The notes under the pieces were generated by a model that saw only the letters and a program-made list of their open reading frames with translations, did no database searches and was not told the origin of the DNA. A stretch of DNA of 64,000 nucleotides, taken from Arthrinium phaeospermum. Its lineage: Eukaryota; Ascomycota; Sordariomycetes; Amphisphaeriales; Apiosporaceae. The translations under genes were made by a program, and so were the position numbers. How positions within the stretch are numbered: the first letter of the stretch is position 1; each line of letters starts with the position of its first letter. Where the stretch lies: NCBI GenBank assembly GCA_006503535.1, contig QYRS01000008.1, positions 868,001 through 932,000 of the forward strand, given 5' to 3'. Of the stretch, positions 1-10,886 are shown one piece after another.

Positions 1-774
1 CACAAGACAACTGGGTCAACCCAACCGTCCATCGAAAATCCAGAAAAACACCACCCCTCCCCTCCCTGAAATACAAGCACGCTCATCGCTCTGTTCGGCA
101 GAGTCAATTCGCAATCCAGAAAATACTCTAGAATCCGTTGTGGCAACAGCGCCCCCCCCTCCCGGCAACCAGCATCCCGTTCCCGATCCCGTTCTGGGAA
201 TAACTGCTTCGTCGCAGCCCTCTCGATAACTTGTCAGAAAGCGTGTCAACGTGCAGCGAAGGCCGTTGATTCTCTCCCCCTCTCGACACCTCATCGAACC
301 CCCACATAAAAAGGGTTTCTCGCATACATTGCTGTTTATGTATCAGCACGAAAAGACCGCTGTGTTTAGACACCATCCCCCTCTTCAGCTGCAGTCGTTT
401 CGCATACCGCGAAAGCCTTGTAGCCCTCATATCAGCTCTTTCGGTTGAATCCCACAGTCCTGTTCATCACTCGAGTTCATGCCTGCCAACGCCACGAACA
501 ACGGCAATCCTACCAGTCTCCCCTATGTTCGCTAAGAATATCCGCTTCTTCTACTGACAGCCTGGCTTGTCCCATCCGCTCCGCGCCTCCCATACAACCG
601 CAGTGTCCTTCCGCAGATGACTAGTAAAGTCTCGGGATACTACCACAAGTCCGTCCACGCACCGTCAACACGTTCTCAGCTCTCCCACGCCCGTTGAGTC
701 CACCCTAGACTCGACCCCAGCACCAATTAAGTCTCCCGCTTTCCGCAGCCGGATATAAGAATACCACCGCAATC
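1..774. other. gene-free 5' region upstream of eIF5
   Basis: No coding feature is supported here. The stretch is pyrimidine-rich on the + strand and runs directly into the eIF5 start codon at 775 (context aatcATGGtt). It probably holds the eIF5 promoter and 5' leader. The short open frames show no recognisable protein. Confidence 0.5.
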
Positions 775-2152
775 ATGGTTGAGCTTCTGGCCATCAACCC
801 CAAGAAGGGGGACGATAAGTTCTATCGTTACAAGATGCAGCGCATCCAGGTCAAGGTGGAAGGCAAGGGCAACGGCATCAAGACCGTTGTCGTCAACCTG
901 AGCAGCGTTGCTCAGTCCCTTGCCCGCCCTGGCTCTTACGTCATCAAGTGGTTTGGCCTCGATCTTGGTGCTCAAACCAACATCGACCCCCGGATGATCG
1001 CTGGATTATCAACGGCTCTCATGACGCTGAGGTCTTGCAGAAGTCTCTCTTCACCTTCATTGAGAAGTACGTCCTGTGTGACGATTGCGGCAACCCCGAG
1101 ACCGATATCACCATCAAGGATGACGTTGTCCGCAAGGATTGCAAGGCTTGTGGTGCCCGCAGCCGACCTCTCCCCCACTCCAACTTGATCAACTTCATCC
1201 TGAAGACCCAGCCCAAGAAGGGTAAGAAGGAGAAGAAGACCAAGGCCGAACGCCAGGCCGCTCGCCGTGCCAAGCAGCAGGGCCTGCAGAATGGCAACGG
1301 CAAGGACAATGGCAGTGGAAGTGGTGGCGATGACGGCTCTGAGAACGGCTCCAACGACGCTGTTGACGAGGAGATTGATGCCGGTAGCGACGACGAGTTC
1401 ACTCGCCGAATTACGGCTGACGCTCAGGTCATTGACGCACCCAAGGAGATCAAGGATGATGATTGGGCTGTTGATATGTCTGAGAAGGCCGTCAAGGCTC
1501 GCCAGAACCAGCTGCCCAGCGAGTTCCGCGAGAAGCTCGTCCTGGATGAGGAAGAAGAAGGCGAAGGCGGTGGCAACACTGCCTACGACGAACTGGGCAA
1601 CTGGGTCTTGGAGCAGGCCAAGGCCCAAGGCATTGACAAGGTTGATGACATTGAAGTTTACAAGAAGGCCAAGGAGCTGGGCATTGAAACCAAGCACCGG
1701 ACCGTCATGGTTCTTGCCCAGACTCTCTTCAACGAGAACATCGCTGCTCAGATCCCCAAGCGAGCTGGCATCTTCAAGCTGGTAAGTTGATGACACTACA
1801 ACAAACGTTGCACAAGCTCTTTGCTAACATCTCAAAACAGCTCGTCAAGGACCCCGAAGACGCCGATAAGATCTCTGAGCGCCACGAGAAGGCCCTGCTT
1901 GGTGGCATTGAGCGCCTCCTTGCTACCACTGGCAAGGAGCACAAGCTGCTGACCCCTGACGTCATCTCGAACAAGATCCTGTACCAACTGTACGACAAGG
2001 ATCTGTTTTCCGAGGACTTCATCCGCAAGTGGGGAAGCAAGGCTAGCAAGAAGCACTGCGACCTTGCTACTTCGCGCGAGATCCGTCGTGCCGCCGTCCC
2101 CTTCCTGAAGTGGCTTGACGAGGCCGATGAGGAGTCTTCGGATGAGGAATAG
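775..2152 (+). CDS. TIF5: eukaryotic translation initiation factor 5 (eIF5), with an apparent 1-base frameshift
   Basis: eIF5 is the GTPase-activating protein for eIF2 in the 43S pre-initiation complex and acts in the cytosol. Exons: 775..1781 and 1841..2152. The intron at 1782..1840 has donor GTAAGT, branch GCTAAC and acceptor CAG, and falls between codons. The N-terminus has [10 protein letters not shown], whose Arg matches the family's arginine finger, followed by [13 protein letters not shown]-x2-C...C-x2-C zinc ribbon lies near residues 102-126 ([13 protein letters not shown]). A lysine-rich and acidic linker follows. The C-terminal W2/MIF4G-like domain ends in acidic and aromatic boxes ([14 protein letters not shown]). 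The reading frame breaks at the C5 run 987..991: NIDP is read in one frame and DDRWIING in the next. One extra C restores a continuous protein of about 439 aa, close to family length. eIF5 is essential in yeast, so a consensus error is likelier than a pseudogene. Confidence 0.93.
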
Positions 2153-2974
2153 GCCTGCTGGACCCCCCCAAGCCTGTCTTTTCTCGGTCTGCCTGCAATA
2201 GCTCTAACCCCCTCCTGCCCACATGATTCGAAGGAGTGTGTTTTATGGCTGCATTTCGAGATTTGCTTTTCACTTTGGTTCTCCGCTCCTTGCCAGATCG
2301 TTTGACTTCGTGTGCCGTCCCCAATGCTCTAGTGGTACCGTCCAGGTTCCGTTAAGGCAAGCCATGGGTTGTATTGGGACGGTGTCACAATAAAAGCTTG
2401 TTGTAGTGATTACAGATTGTCCGCTTTGTTTTAGTGTAGCTTTGAATCTCACTACGCACTACATCATATTTGGCTAATGCACTTGCAACGTGACATGTCC
2501 ATGCTGTGATGGTTTTGGGTGTTCTGAGGTCGGAGTATCTCGTAGACCGACCATGATATGTGTGTTGGGAACTGAATGTGCCATTGTGATTTCGTCTACC
2601 AGGAATTATACATACTCAAACAAGCGTGTGGCCCGGCTGTTACCCAGCCATGTCTCCAGAAACCTCTCTAAGCCAACTCATCTCCACAGAGATCCAGTTG
2701 TCAGACGGCGAGGAGACTCTGCCTTCCTCGGGTATCCTGCCCCAATAGAAGCCGACTTGGTGTTTTCCTAACCTCAAACCGCGGGCTCATGCGCCAAATT
2801 ACGTACCATCTTCCTTTCCTAGTCCTACACAAGCCCCCAAGACCCATTCTCCAAGAGCTCTGCTGGGCCATCCCAACCTATCTCGCCAGTTGAGCGAAAC
2901 CTCTCTAGGGGCCTTTTCTGCCGTCGACGGACTCACCCTCCCAAGGCTTTGGAGGCCAGCGCGGCCCCGGCTAG
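2153..2974. other. convergent 3' intergenic region (eIF5 / GW-rich protein)
   Basis: This is the region between two convergent stop codons and should hold both 3' UTRs. An AATAAA lies at 2389..2394. No gene is supported. Confidence 0.5.
2389..2394 (+). terminator. candidate polyadenylation signal AATAAA for eIF5
   Basis: A canonical AATAAA hexamer lies 237 nt after the eIF5 stop codon, a plausible 3' UTR length for a fungal gene. Fungal poly(A) signals are degenerate, so this is suggestive only. Confidence 0.35.
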
Positions 2975-5900
2975 TCACCACCAAGACGAGCCGCCCGTCT
3001 TGTTGGGTACGCCCTGGACCTCGTCCTCGGTGCCCTTGCCCTCGTTCTCCCAGTACGAGGTGCCCTGGGCCGCCGAGGGGTCGCCCCAATCGAACTCGCC
3101 GCCACCGCCATTGTTAGTGTTGAAGCCGTCGCCGAACTCGTCGTTGTCCATGACGTTGCCGCCCCCGCCGCCGGCTTGGGGGCTGTTGCTGTCTTGTCTC
3201 TGCGGTGGTGGTTGCTCGTCAGCGGTGGGCCAGGCCTGGAAAGGGAGAAGAAAGAATTGTCTAACGTTAGTGGGTTGATCAAAGTCATGTTTCAAGTTGA
3301 GAAAAGAGAAAAAAGTAAGAAAGAAAAGAAAAAAGGGGGGGAGGAAAGAAAATAGGGGGATGTTAGTATCATAAGGGGGGCAAAGTGAGAGAAGAGAAAA
3401 AGAAAAGAAAAAAAAGGGGGCTGGTTGGCTACAAGCCGTACCGCCTAATAGTAAGGAGAAAATTTCCAAAATGAACTCACGCCGGGGATGTCGCCGGAAT
3501 GGCGACTGGCGGGGCCGACATTGTCGTCGCCTGCCTTCCAGGATCTCTTGCTGCCGTTTCCGGAGCCGTTGCCCTTGGTCTTGGACTTCTTGTTGCCCTT
3601 GGAGCTCTTGCTATTCTGGCTCTTGCGGTCTCCATTGCCTCCAGCAAAGACGTTGTTTTCGTTGACGACAGGGTTTGCGTCCCATCCACTACTGTCGTTG
3701 TTCGCATCTCCCCCAAAGGCGCCGGTGTTCATGTCGTTGCCCCAGGCCGGGTTCTGGCCGACGTTGTTACTGACACTTCCCCAGGTCTGGTCACCACCAC
3801 CGCCATTGTTGTTGCTTATGTTGGCCCAGCCCTGGTCACCGCCAACGTTGTTGTTGCTCGTGTTGCCCCAATCCGGTTGGCCGCCGTTGCCGCCACTGCC
3901 ATTGCCGGCGCCGCCATTATTGCTGCCGGCTCCCCAGTTATCTCCGCCCCCCTTGTTGCTTCCGGCGCCGTCCCAGCCCTGGCCAGCGTTGTTCTTGTTG
4001 CTGTTGGAGCCGGTGGCCCAGCCCGCGTTAGCATTATTATTATTGCTGTTGCTATTATTATTGCCCCAGTCCTGACCAGCATTATTGTTGTTGTTGGCCC
4101 AACCCGACTGGGAACCCTGCATGGGAGAATTCTGCGCTCCGTTGGGTTGGCTGAAACCGTTGCCAAACTGCATGGGGCTCTCGTTCTTCTTGCTGCCGCT
4201 TCGGTTGGATCCCCATCCCGCGGGTTGCTGCTGCTGGTTGCTTCCCGTAGCCGAGTTGCGTTGACCGTTGGAGCCGTTGTTGAAGCCGTTATTGAAACCC
4301 TGGCCCCAGTCGTTGTTGATATTGTTGTCGGGGATGGGGCTGTTATTGTTCCAGCCTTGGGAGCCGCCGCCGCCGTCACCACCAAAATTGGCAGTGTTGT
4401 TGTTGTTATTCCAGCCTTGGGAACCGCCACCACCGCCACTACCACCGTTGAAGTTGGCAGTGTTGTTGTTGGTGTTATTATTGTTATTCTGATCGCCTCC
4501 CCATGCATTGTTGTTGCCACTGCCACCCCAGTCGCCGCCGCCGTTGAAGCCAGTACCGTTGGCTGCCGGCGCACTCGTGGCGAAGCCGTTGTCCTGTCCG
4601 TTCCATCCTGCGTAGCCTGCGTCGTTCTGGGAGTTGTTGCGGACGCTGCCGCCGCCGCCGCCGCTTCCGCCCTGGCGCTGCTCCTGGGGACTGTCGTGCT
4701 TGCTGGAGTTGCTCTTGAGACGGCTGAGGAAGCTGTCGACCGTCTCGCCCCCGTAGTTGACCCTGCTGTCGTTGTCCCCGTCCTTTTGGCCGGAAGAGGT
4801 CGTCTTGCGTCCGCCGCTGGCTTGGGTCTTGTCCGACCGGGCCCAGATGGTGTTGGAGTCCTTCCCGCCGACAGGCTGCTTCTTCTTCATGGCGCCGCGT
4901 GGTGGCACAGCGGCGGCCGCTTTTTCCGAACCGCGCTCCTCGGGTTCGGTTTCGCCGAACCTTGAGCTGGGGTCTTTCGCGCTGAAAGCCACGTTCTTCT
5001 TCTCCTTGCGCTGGACCGCGTCTACGCTGGGCGACGACTCGTTTTGGGGAGATGCGGCTGGTTTTTCGCCACCCACGACTGCGGTGCCCCAGCCTTGGAA
5101 CCAGGGATTCGGTCCTGCTGCGGCATTTGGCGGAGCCATGCTTGTGGGAGGTTGCTGAGGAGGCATTGGCATGGGGCCTTGCTGGGGGTACGGCCCCTGT
5201 TGAGGTCCCGGGCCCTGCTGGGGGTAAGGAGGTTGCTGAAATCCCGGTCCTTGCTGGGGGTAAGGGGGTTGCTGGAATCCCGGGCCAGGTTGAGGGTACG
5301 GCGCCTGCTGAGGTCCTGGGCCTGGCTGCGGTGCCCCGCGGTTGCGTGGAGCGTCCTGGAAGCCATGGTACCACGGGTTGTTGAGAGGATGGGGAGTACC
5401 AACAGGGGGGTTCTGCTTGTACGACCGCTGAGGGTAGAGCTGGCTGTAGTGGTTACCGTACGCAGCGCCGGTGTAGTGGCGCAAAATGCCGTTCTGGGTA
5501 TCGTGGAACGCATTCGGTTCAGGATCGGCGTCAGTCTCCAGCACATGCTCTACATGCGATATCTTGGATTGGATCGGCAACATCAGGTTTGGCCTGCGCA
5601 GCTCGGGCGGGGGATGATGAGGGGGAATCTTGGACCTCTTTTTTCTGTCCTCCTTCGGATCCTTCGTCTTGGACTTTCTCGTCTTCTGAGGAGCTTCAGC
5701 TGCGACCTCGGGTGCCTTTTCCTCCGGAGGCGGCGGCGTAGGTTCCGGAGCGGGTTCGGGCTGCGCCTCGGCGGCGTCGTCTTTGGATTGAGCTGCCTTC
5801 TTTCCCCCCTTTTTGTTGGAATTGGCTTGAGCTGCTTTGCCCCCCTTTTGGCCGCCATTCTGATTGGCGTCTTTCTGCTTCTTGTTCTTGCCTTTCTTGG

Positions 5901-6732
5901 GAGGCTCCTCTTGCTCGGGCTCGGGCTCGGGTCCGGTTGTGTCTCCCTCCGTCGTGCTGGCCTCGGTATCCTCCGACGTTTCCACGGGCTTCTTCTTCTG
6001 GTTCTTCTGTTTACCGCCCTGCTTGCCCTTGTTTTTCTGGGCTTGTTGATTTTGCTTGCCTTTCTTCTTCCCGCCCTTACCCTTATCTTCTTCCTCTTCC
6101 TCCTCCGAGGGGGCTTCGGATGTAGTGGCTTCAGCTTCAGATTCAGACTCCACAGCCGTTTCCGAATCGTCCTGGGCCTTCTTCTTGTTTTTCTTCTTGG
6201 ACTTGCCGTTCTGTTTGGCCTTCTCGGCAGCCTCCTTCTCAGCCTTCTCGGCCTTCTCGGCCTTGTACTTTGCGTGCATTTCTGCAGCAGCCTTGGCCTT
6301 CAGCGATTCCCGGCAGGCGGCACAAAGGTCGCAAGGACAGTCCGGGTCCATCTCGTGCTCCTCCTCTGTGGTGGCATCGTCACTGACAGCCGCAGCGGTT
6401 GAGTCGGCATCTGAGGATTCGGCAGGTGGCTCGGCAGCAGGCGGCTCAGCAGCAGGTGGTTCAGGCTCCGGCTCGGGGAACTTCTCGGTGGGCTCCTTCA
6501 GTGCCGGCTTCAGACCCTCCTCGAATCGAACGTTCCTCTTCTTGTTGGACGCGCGAGGACGAGGCACGGTCACAGAAACGGTGTCCTCCTCGGACTCATC
6601 ATCAGTTTCCCAGTTGATGGTTGCAACTTTCCTTGGTGGTGGTCGCTCGCGTGGTCGCCGCGGGGCCTCACTCAGACAGTTGCGTCCGACCACCCACTCG
6701 GCGAACGAGTTTGGACGACTACGGTGACGCAT
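2975..6732 (-). CDS. large low-complexity GW/WG-rich protein, function unknown
   Basis: Exons (minus): 6732..3481 and 3235..2975. The intron 3236..3480 has donor GTGAGT, branch ACTAAC, long pyrimidine tracts and acceptor CCAG, and falls between codons. The product is about 1170 aa. Order: a basic N-terminus; an RNVRFEEGLKPAL segment near 70; acidic and proline stretches; a cysteine cluster (DCPCDLCAAC) near 130; long Lys/Glu/Ala-rich charged repeats; then PYPQQGPG-type tandem repeats, a second KKNVAF motif, and a Gly/Asn/Ser/Gln-rich C-terminal third. About 20 tryptophans follow as GW or WG every 15-30 residues (DWGN, QGWD, SGWA, AWGG), down to FDWG and the C-terminal SSWW. There are no membrane segments. 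WG/GW repeats in disordered Gly/Asn sequence are typical of Argonaute-hook proteins, but also of condensate-forming RNA-binding proteins. The function is inference. The two KNVxF/RNVxF motifs resemble PP1-docking sites. Confidence 0.8.
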
Positions 6733-7615
6733 GGCGACGAGTGTGCAACAAGGTGTCTGTGGTTCAGTACAGAGATTTCAAGGAATTGGTCTTAAGGTTG
6801 AGCTGGTTGAGAGTGTAGATGTCTGAATAATTGACGGAGTGAAGTGCCAAAAGTGGTTGCTCGTGTAAGTGAACTCCCAAAAATGGGCCGGGTAAGTTAA
6901 ACGAATTCTCACCAAAGATTAATTACCAATGGAGACAGAATCTCTTGATGAGAAAGTCTGGTTGGCTTGCAACGACAACGAAGAGGTGAGGTGTTGGGGA
7001 TGGTGTGTGTTGTTACAAGTTCGTGGCTTCCACTTTTGCAGACCAAGGAGGCAAGCAGCTCTTACCAAATTTCCTATGGAGGCAATCCAAAGGAAACAGC
7101 CAAGAGCCGTAGGATTTGAGTAGAAAACGTCCAACGAACCAAGGTGCCTGTCCTGGTGGATGAAGACAAGAGGAGGGAGTGGGACTGGGTTTGTTGACCT
7201 TCAAGTCACCTAAGGTGATGATCAAATGGGGAGACTCGAATTTGGTTACGAGAGTTGGATGTGGTAAACAGACCAAAGCCAAAGTGGTGCCGTATTTATT
7301 TCTCATGAGATGAAGCAGAACCATCAATCAATGCATTCAATGGATGGCCGTATTCAACCCAGTGGTTCCAATGCCGTACCTTCCTCACGTAGAGTTGACA
7401 TTGAAGATTCAAACACAGCTTTGGCACTGAACAATCGAAACCAGCTTGGGATACACACAATCGGCTCACCTTGGACTGCCATTCTCGCTTTAGGATACCG
7501 AAGAACTTATGCTTAAGAATTCGCTCGACGTAACCACAACGTAGACTTCCTGTAGTTGAGCGGCTAGCCCGTCTGTCCACTGTCATTGTCTTGTAATAAT
7601 CATACATTCATCCTC
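6733..7615. other. intergenic region upstream of the GW-rich gene
   Basis: Presumed promoter and 5' leader of the GW-rich gene, plus the 3' UTR of dephospho-CoA kinase. No supported gene or RNA was seen. The small open frames have no family resemblance. Confidence 0.4.
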
Positions 7616-8440
7616 CTACAGCTTCGCCTTCTCCTGAAGCTCCAGTTCCGCCCACGCCTTATTGATCCGCACATTCCGCCAGAAATTCCACGCCCCCGCC
7701 GCGACCGCCAGGGGCGGGCAGAGCAGCAGCAGCATATTCCACCATCCGGGGCTGCGCCGCTGGATCTGCGCCATGGCCGCGTCGATGTTGGCCTTGAGCT
7801 CGTCGCGGGAGCCGTCGTTCCAGACCACGACGCCGCGGTCCTCGCCGCGGGCCTCGCAGCGGCGGGCCTTGAGCCGGACGTCCATTTGGCTGGCGACGCG
7901 GTTGCGGGCGTCGTCGGGGGTGAGGTGGCCATCGCGGTCCGTGAGGCGGCGCATCTGGACCTCGGGGTCGCGGACGGCGACGACGACCACGACGCCGCAG
8001 AGGCGGTCGAGGGCGCTCTCGAACAGCAGCGGGATGTCGAGCACGACGGCCCAGTGCCCGCGCAGGTAGCAGCCGAGCAGGGCCTTGTACATCTCGCGGC
8101 GCACGGCCGGGTGCACGATGCCGTTGAGGACGCCGCGGTCGCGCCTTCGGTCCTCGCCGTCGCCGAAGACGCGGCGGCCCAGCGCGGGGCGGTTCAGCGG
8201 GCGGCCCTTGCCGTCGAGGCCGCGCTCCGGCAGCGTCGCCGAGGGGGGCTCGAGCAGGTCCGGCGTGGTGGGGCCGAAGTGCCTCACGATGGCGTCGTAG
8301 CCGCGGGTGCCGGGCTCGACGACCTTGCGCGCCAGGACGTCGGCGTCGATGATGGGCAGCGAGTACGGCGCCGACGACAGGATGGACGACACGGTCGACT
8401 TGCCGGTCGCAATGGAGCCGGTTAGGCCGATGAACAACAT
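7616..8440 (-). CDS. CAB5: dephospho-CoA kinase
   Basis: Catalyses the last step of coenzyme A synthesis: ATP-dependent phosphorylation of the 3'-OH of dephospho-CoA. It is an intronless gene of 274 aa. The P-loop GSIATGKST is at residues 8-16 (Lys14). The family motifs IIDADVLAR (about 30-38), GVLNGIVHPAVRREM and VVLDIPLLFES are all present. The C-terminus adds a hydrophobic stretch (WWNMLLLLCPPLAVAAGAW) followed by a short charged tail, consistent with the membrane-associated fungal enzymes. The whole gene is very GC-rich, which leaves a long meaningless open frame on the opposite strand. ATG context: caacATGttg on the minus strand. Confidence 0.95.
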   Translation of the reverse strand: MLFIGLTGSIATGKSTVSSILSSAPYSLPIIDADVLARKVVEPGTRGYDAIVRHFGPTTPDLLEPPSATLPERGLDGKGRPLNRPALGRRVFGDGEDRRRDRGVLNGIVHPAVRREMYKALLGCYLRGHWAVVLDIPLLFESALDRLCGVVVVVAVRDPEVQMRRLTDRDGHLTPDDARNRVASQMDVRLKARRCEARGEDRGVVVWNDGSRDELKANIDAAMAQIQRRSPGWWNMLLLLCPPLAVAAGAWNFWRNVRINKAWAELELQEKAKL

Positions 8441-8957
8441 GGCGGCTGGCCCTTCCTTGTTTCCCTCGAGACTTTCTTTCCCTCTAGTGAAAGGTGGTGT
8501 GATGTAGGCCCGGTCGAAGTTTTAGCCGCAACAGTTTAGGAATCAATCACATTGCGCTGCCAAATTGCTGCTGGTTCGGTTGCAATGCCTTGTCTGAGAT
8601 GAGCCGCTTCCATGTGACTTTGGGGGCCGCATCGCCGAGTGCCAAAAGGTGGGGGTCCCCCATGTCATCATCGCTTGGCATCAAATCAGCCTCTGGCGAC
8701 CCCCTTACCCCCTTGACCAAAATTAACACTCCCCGTACTCCGTACTTGGTTGATTACACTTATACAGAATACTGGCCTGGGTATTACATCTGCAGGATAC
8801 AGTGCCTACAGAGATTGCAAACATCCATCAATAGCATGGAACAGGCAGTGAACAAAGATCCGAAAAGTGACTAATATCAATATATTGTACCATTCTTTCC
8901 TTCCCTTGCAACCCAAACCCTAAATATGTATGCGGTCTAATAACAAAATCAAGAAAG
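8441..8957. other. intergenic region between atg15 and dephospho-CoA kinase
   Basis: Tandem minus-strand spacing that holds the 3' UTR of atg15 and the promoter of the kinase. No gene is supported. Confidence 0.4.
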
Positions 8958-10886
8958 CTATATCTCGTCGTACACTTCTTCTCTACTGTCCGTGGGAGTC
9001 GGCATAGCAGGCGGCGCAGTGATCAAATGCGCGTCTGTTGCCTTGGTCTTCTCCTTCTTATCGTTGCATCCGAACCAACCGGGAGTCTGACAGCTCGTCG
9101 TCGCCGACGTAGACGTGGCAGTCGGCGATCGCGCGGAGGCGTTACTTGTGCTCGTCTTGTCATTACATCCAAACCATCCAGGTGTTTCACAAGTGGTAGT
9201 AGCACTGGTTGTAGTGACTGTCGGCGAAGGAGTACCGCTGGTAGTAGTTGTCTCGTCCTTGCATCCAAACCCTTTTCACTGTTAGTTACATATAACATAG
9301 CCGGGATCTGGAGCTTTCAACTTACATCCTGGAGTCTTGCACGTCGACGTGCTGGAAGTCGAAGTCGACGTGGCTGTGCCGGTGGTAGTGGTGGACTCAT
9401 CGAGACAACCCCACCAGCCCGGGGTTTTGCAAGTGGCAGTCCGGGTGCGTGTTTTGGAGGCGGTCGAGGTAGTAGACGTAGTCGTCCCGGTGGTGCTGTT
9501 GCTCTCGTACATCTTCCAGTTTCCACAGTCACGGCATTCAGGGGTAGACTTGCACTCTGGCACCGTGTCATACTTCCGAAGCACGTCGTTGATAACGCTA
9601 CGAATCTTGTGCGTGCCAATCCCGACACGCCAACCCTTATCTGCCACGGTATCGTACACGCACTCTAAGCCTGTATGGCACGACGATTCCAGGGCATAAC
9701 CGGCAAACGAACACGAAGCGGTTGCACCGTTGCAGGTACCGATATAAATAGGATCGGCTGTGTGCCCGAAGTGTGCAGCTCCAGTGTATTCGCGGGTTTG
9801 CGGGTATTGGGGATCTGCGTGCGGAGGAGCCGGCAGTCCAAGCCTGGCGGCCGCAAGCGCTTCCGGAACAGCCTCGAAAGTGACCGCTGGTAAGCCATAC
9901 GTCAAGCCGAGCAAGGAACTAACCGCCCCGCCGAGAGAATGCCCAACGACCCAGATGTTCGCATTCTCGTATATCTCGGTGACGTTCGCGTATAGCTCCC
10001 TTGCGGCTTGGTAGTAGCGACTCTCCTCATGCAGAGCCTTCTTGACACAGGTGTTGTTGCAGCTATACGTGCCCGTGGCACAGTCGCAGACCTGGTGCCA
10101 TGTCCACTGCCCTTGCTGTGCGCAGCAGCAGCTGAAGAACAGGTTGTCGTTGATCTTGTCTTTCGTAGTTGTCCCTTCGCCGTCAAACACCGCAGGCGAC
10201 GTGCCCTTCAAGCCAATGATCACGGTAGAGTTCGACTCATCGGCCCAGATGTGACCGCGAAGGCCGTCCGACTCCCAGCCAAAATCGGCACTCCTGTTGA
10301 AGGGATACCCAACTTCATCCCAATCAGGCAGACCGGGCTTCTCGACGTAGGCATTCGCCGCCACCATGGCCATGCTGATCACCGTGTTCTTGTCGGTAAC
10401 ATCGGGACCGGGCACATCGTCTACAATCCATGCGGATGGCGAGCTGGCAAGGACATAGCCGCGTTGTCGCGACTCCGCGACGATCGGGTCCACCACTTGG
10501 GGTCGTCGGTCCACCAAACGCTCTATCTTGCGTGGCTTGCTTTTGGCCTTGAGCGACACGACCTGCTCCGCGGCATGGTCATCCTCGGCAGAAAGCCATA
10601 CTTGGGCATCGGTATCGGGAATGTCGCGTCGTCGATGGAGGCCGGGATGTCGGTATGTCCCATGATGGAAAATGTGACGTAGGGTGAAGGTGTGGTCGGC
10701 CGGTTGCGGCGGCTCGGGAATCAAGGGAGATAAGATTGGCGAGTCCGCCAGAGCGACTTGCCCCTGGTCATCGAATCTCGACGCGGCAACGGGCGATGAA
10801 GAGAAGGCTAGGAACGATAAGAGCAGCTGTGCGGTGACCCTGCCAGCAGAGGCGCACGTTGAAGGTCGCTGATGTCGCGAGGCCAT
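8958..10886 (-). CDS. ATG15: Atg15, vacuolar phospholipase for autophagic-body breakdown
   Basis: Lipase of the vacuolar lumen that disintegrates autophagic and Cvt bodies. Exons (minus): 10886..9326 and 9271..8958. The 54-nt intron 9272..9325 (GTAAGT, CTAAC, AAAG) splits a Trp codon. The product is 624 aa. A hydrophobic signal anchor covers residues 18-36 ([19 protein letters not shown]), as in type II-anchored Atg15. The lipase core has GLKGTSP, a Cys-rich segment ([10 protein letters not shown]...[10 protein letters not shown]) and the nucleophile elbow GHSLGG at 315-320 (Ser317). The tail is Ser/Thr-rich with four short repeats, C-(K/E/Q)-TPGW-(W/F)-GC-x-D-(E/K). The intron lies inside repeat 2; reading through it would give a false early stop. 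The tail frame is open to the TAG at 8958. Confidence 0.95.

Noticed and set aside
3499..4965. A 488-codon open frame on the + strand, antisense to the GW-rich gene
   Set aside because: It is Val/Ala/Leu-only low complexity created by the Gly/Asn repeats of the real gene on the other strand. It has no motif.
7586..8425. A 279-codon open frame opposite dephospho-CoA kinase
   Set aside because: It is a stop-free shadow caused by very high GC. The minus strand has the full enzyme motif set.
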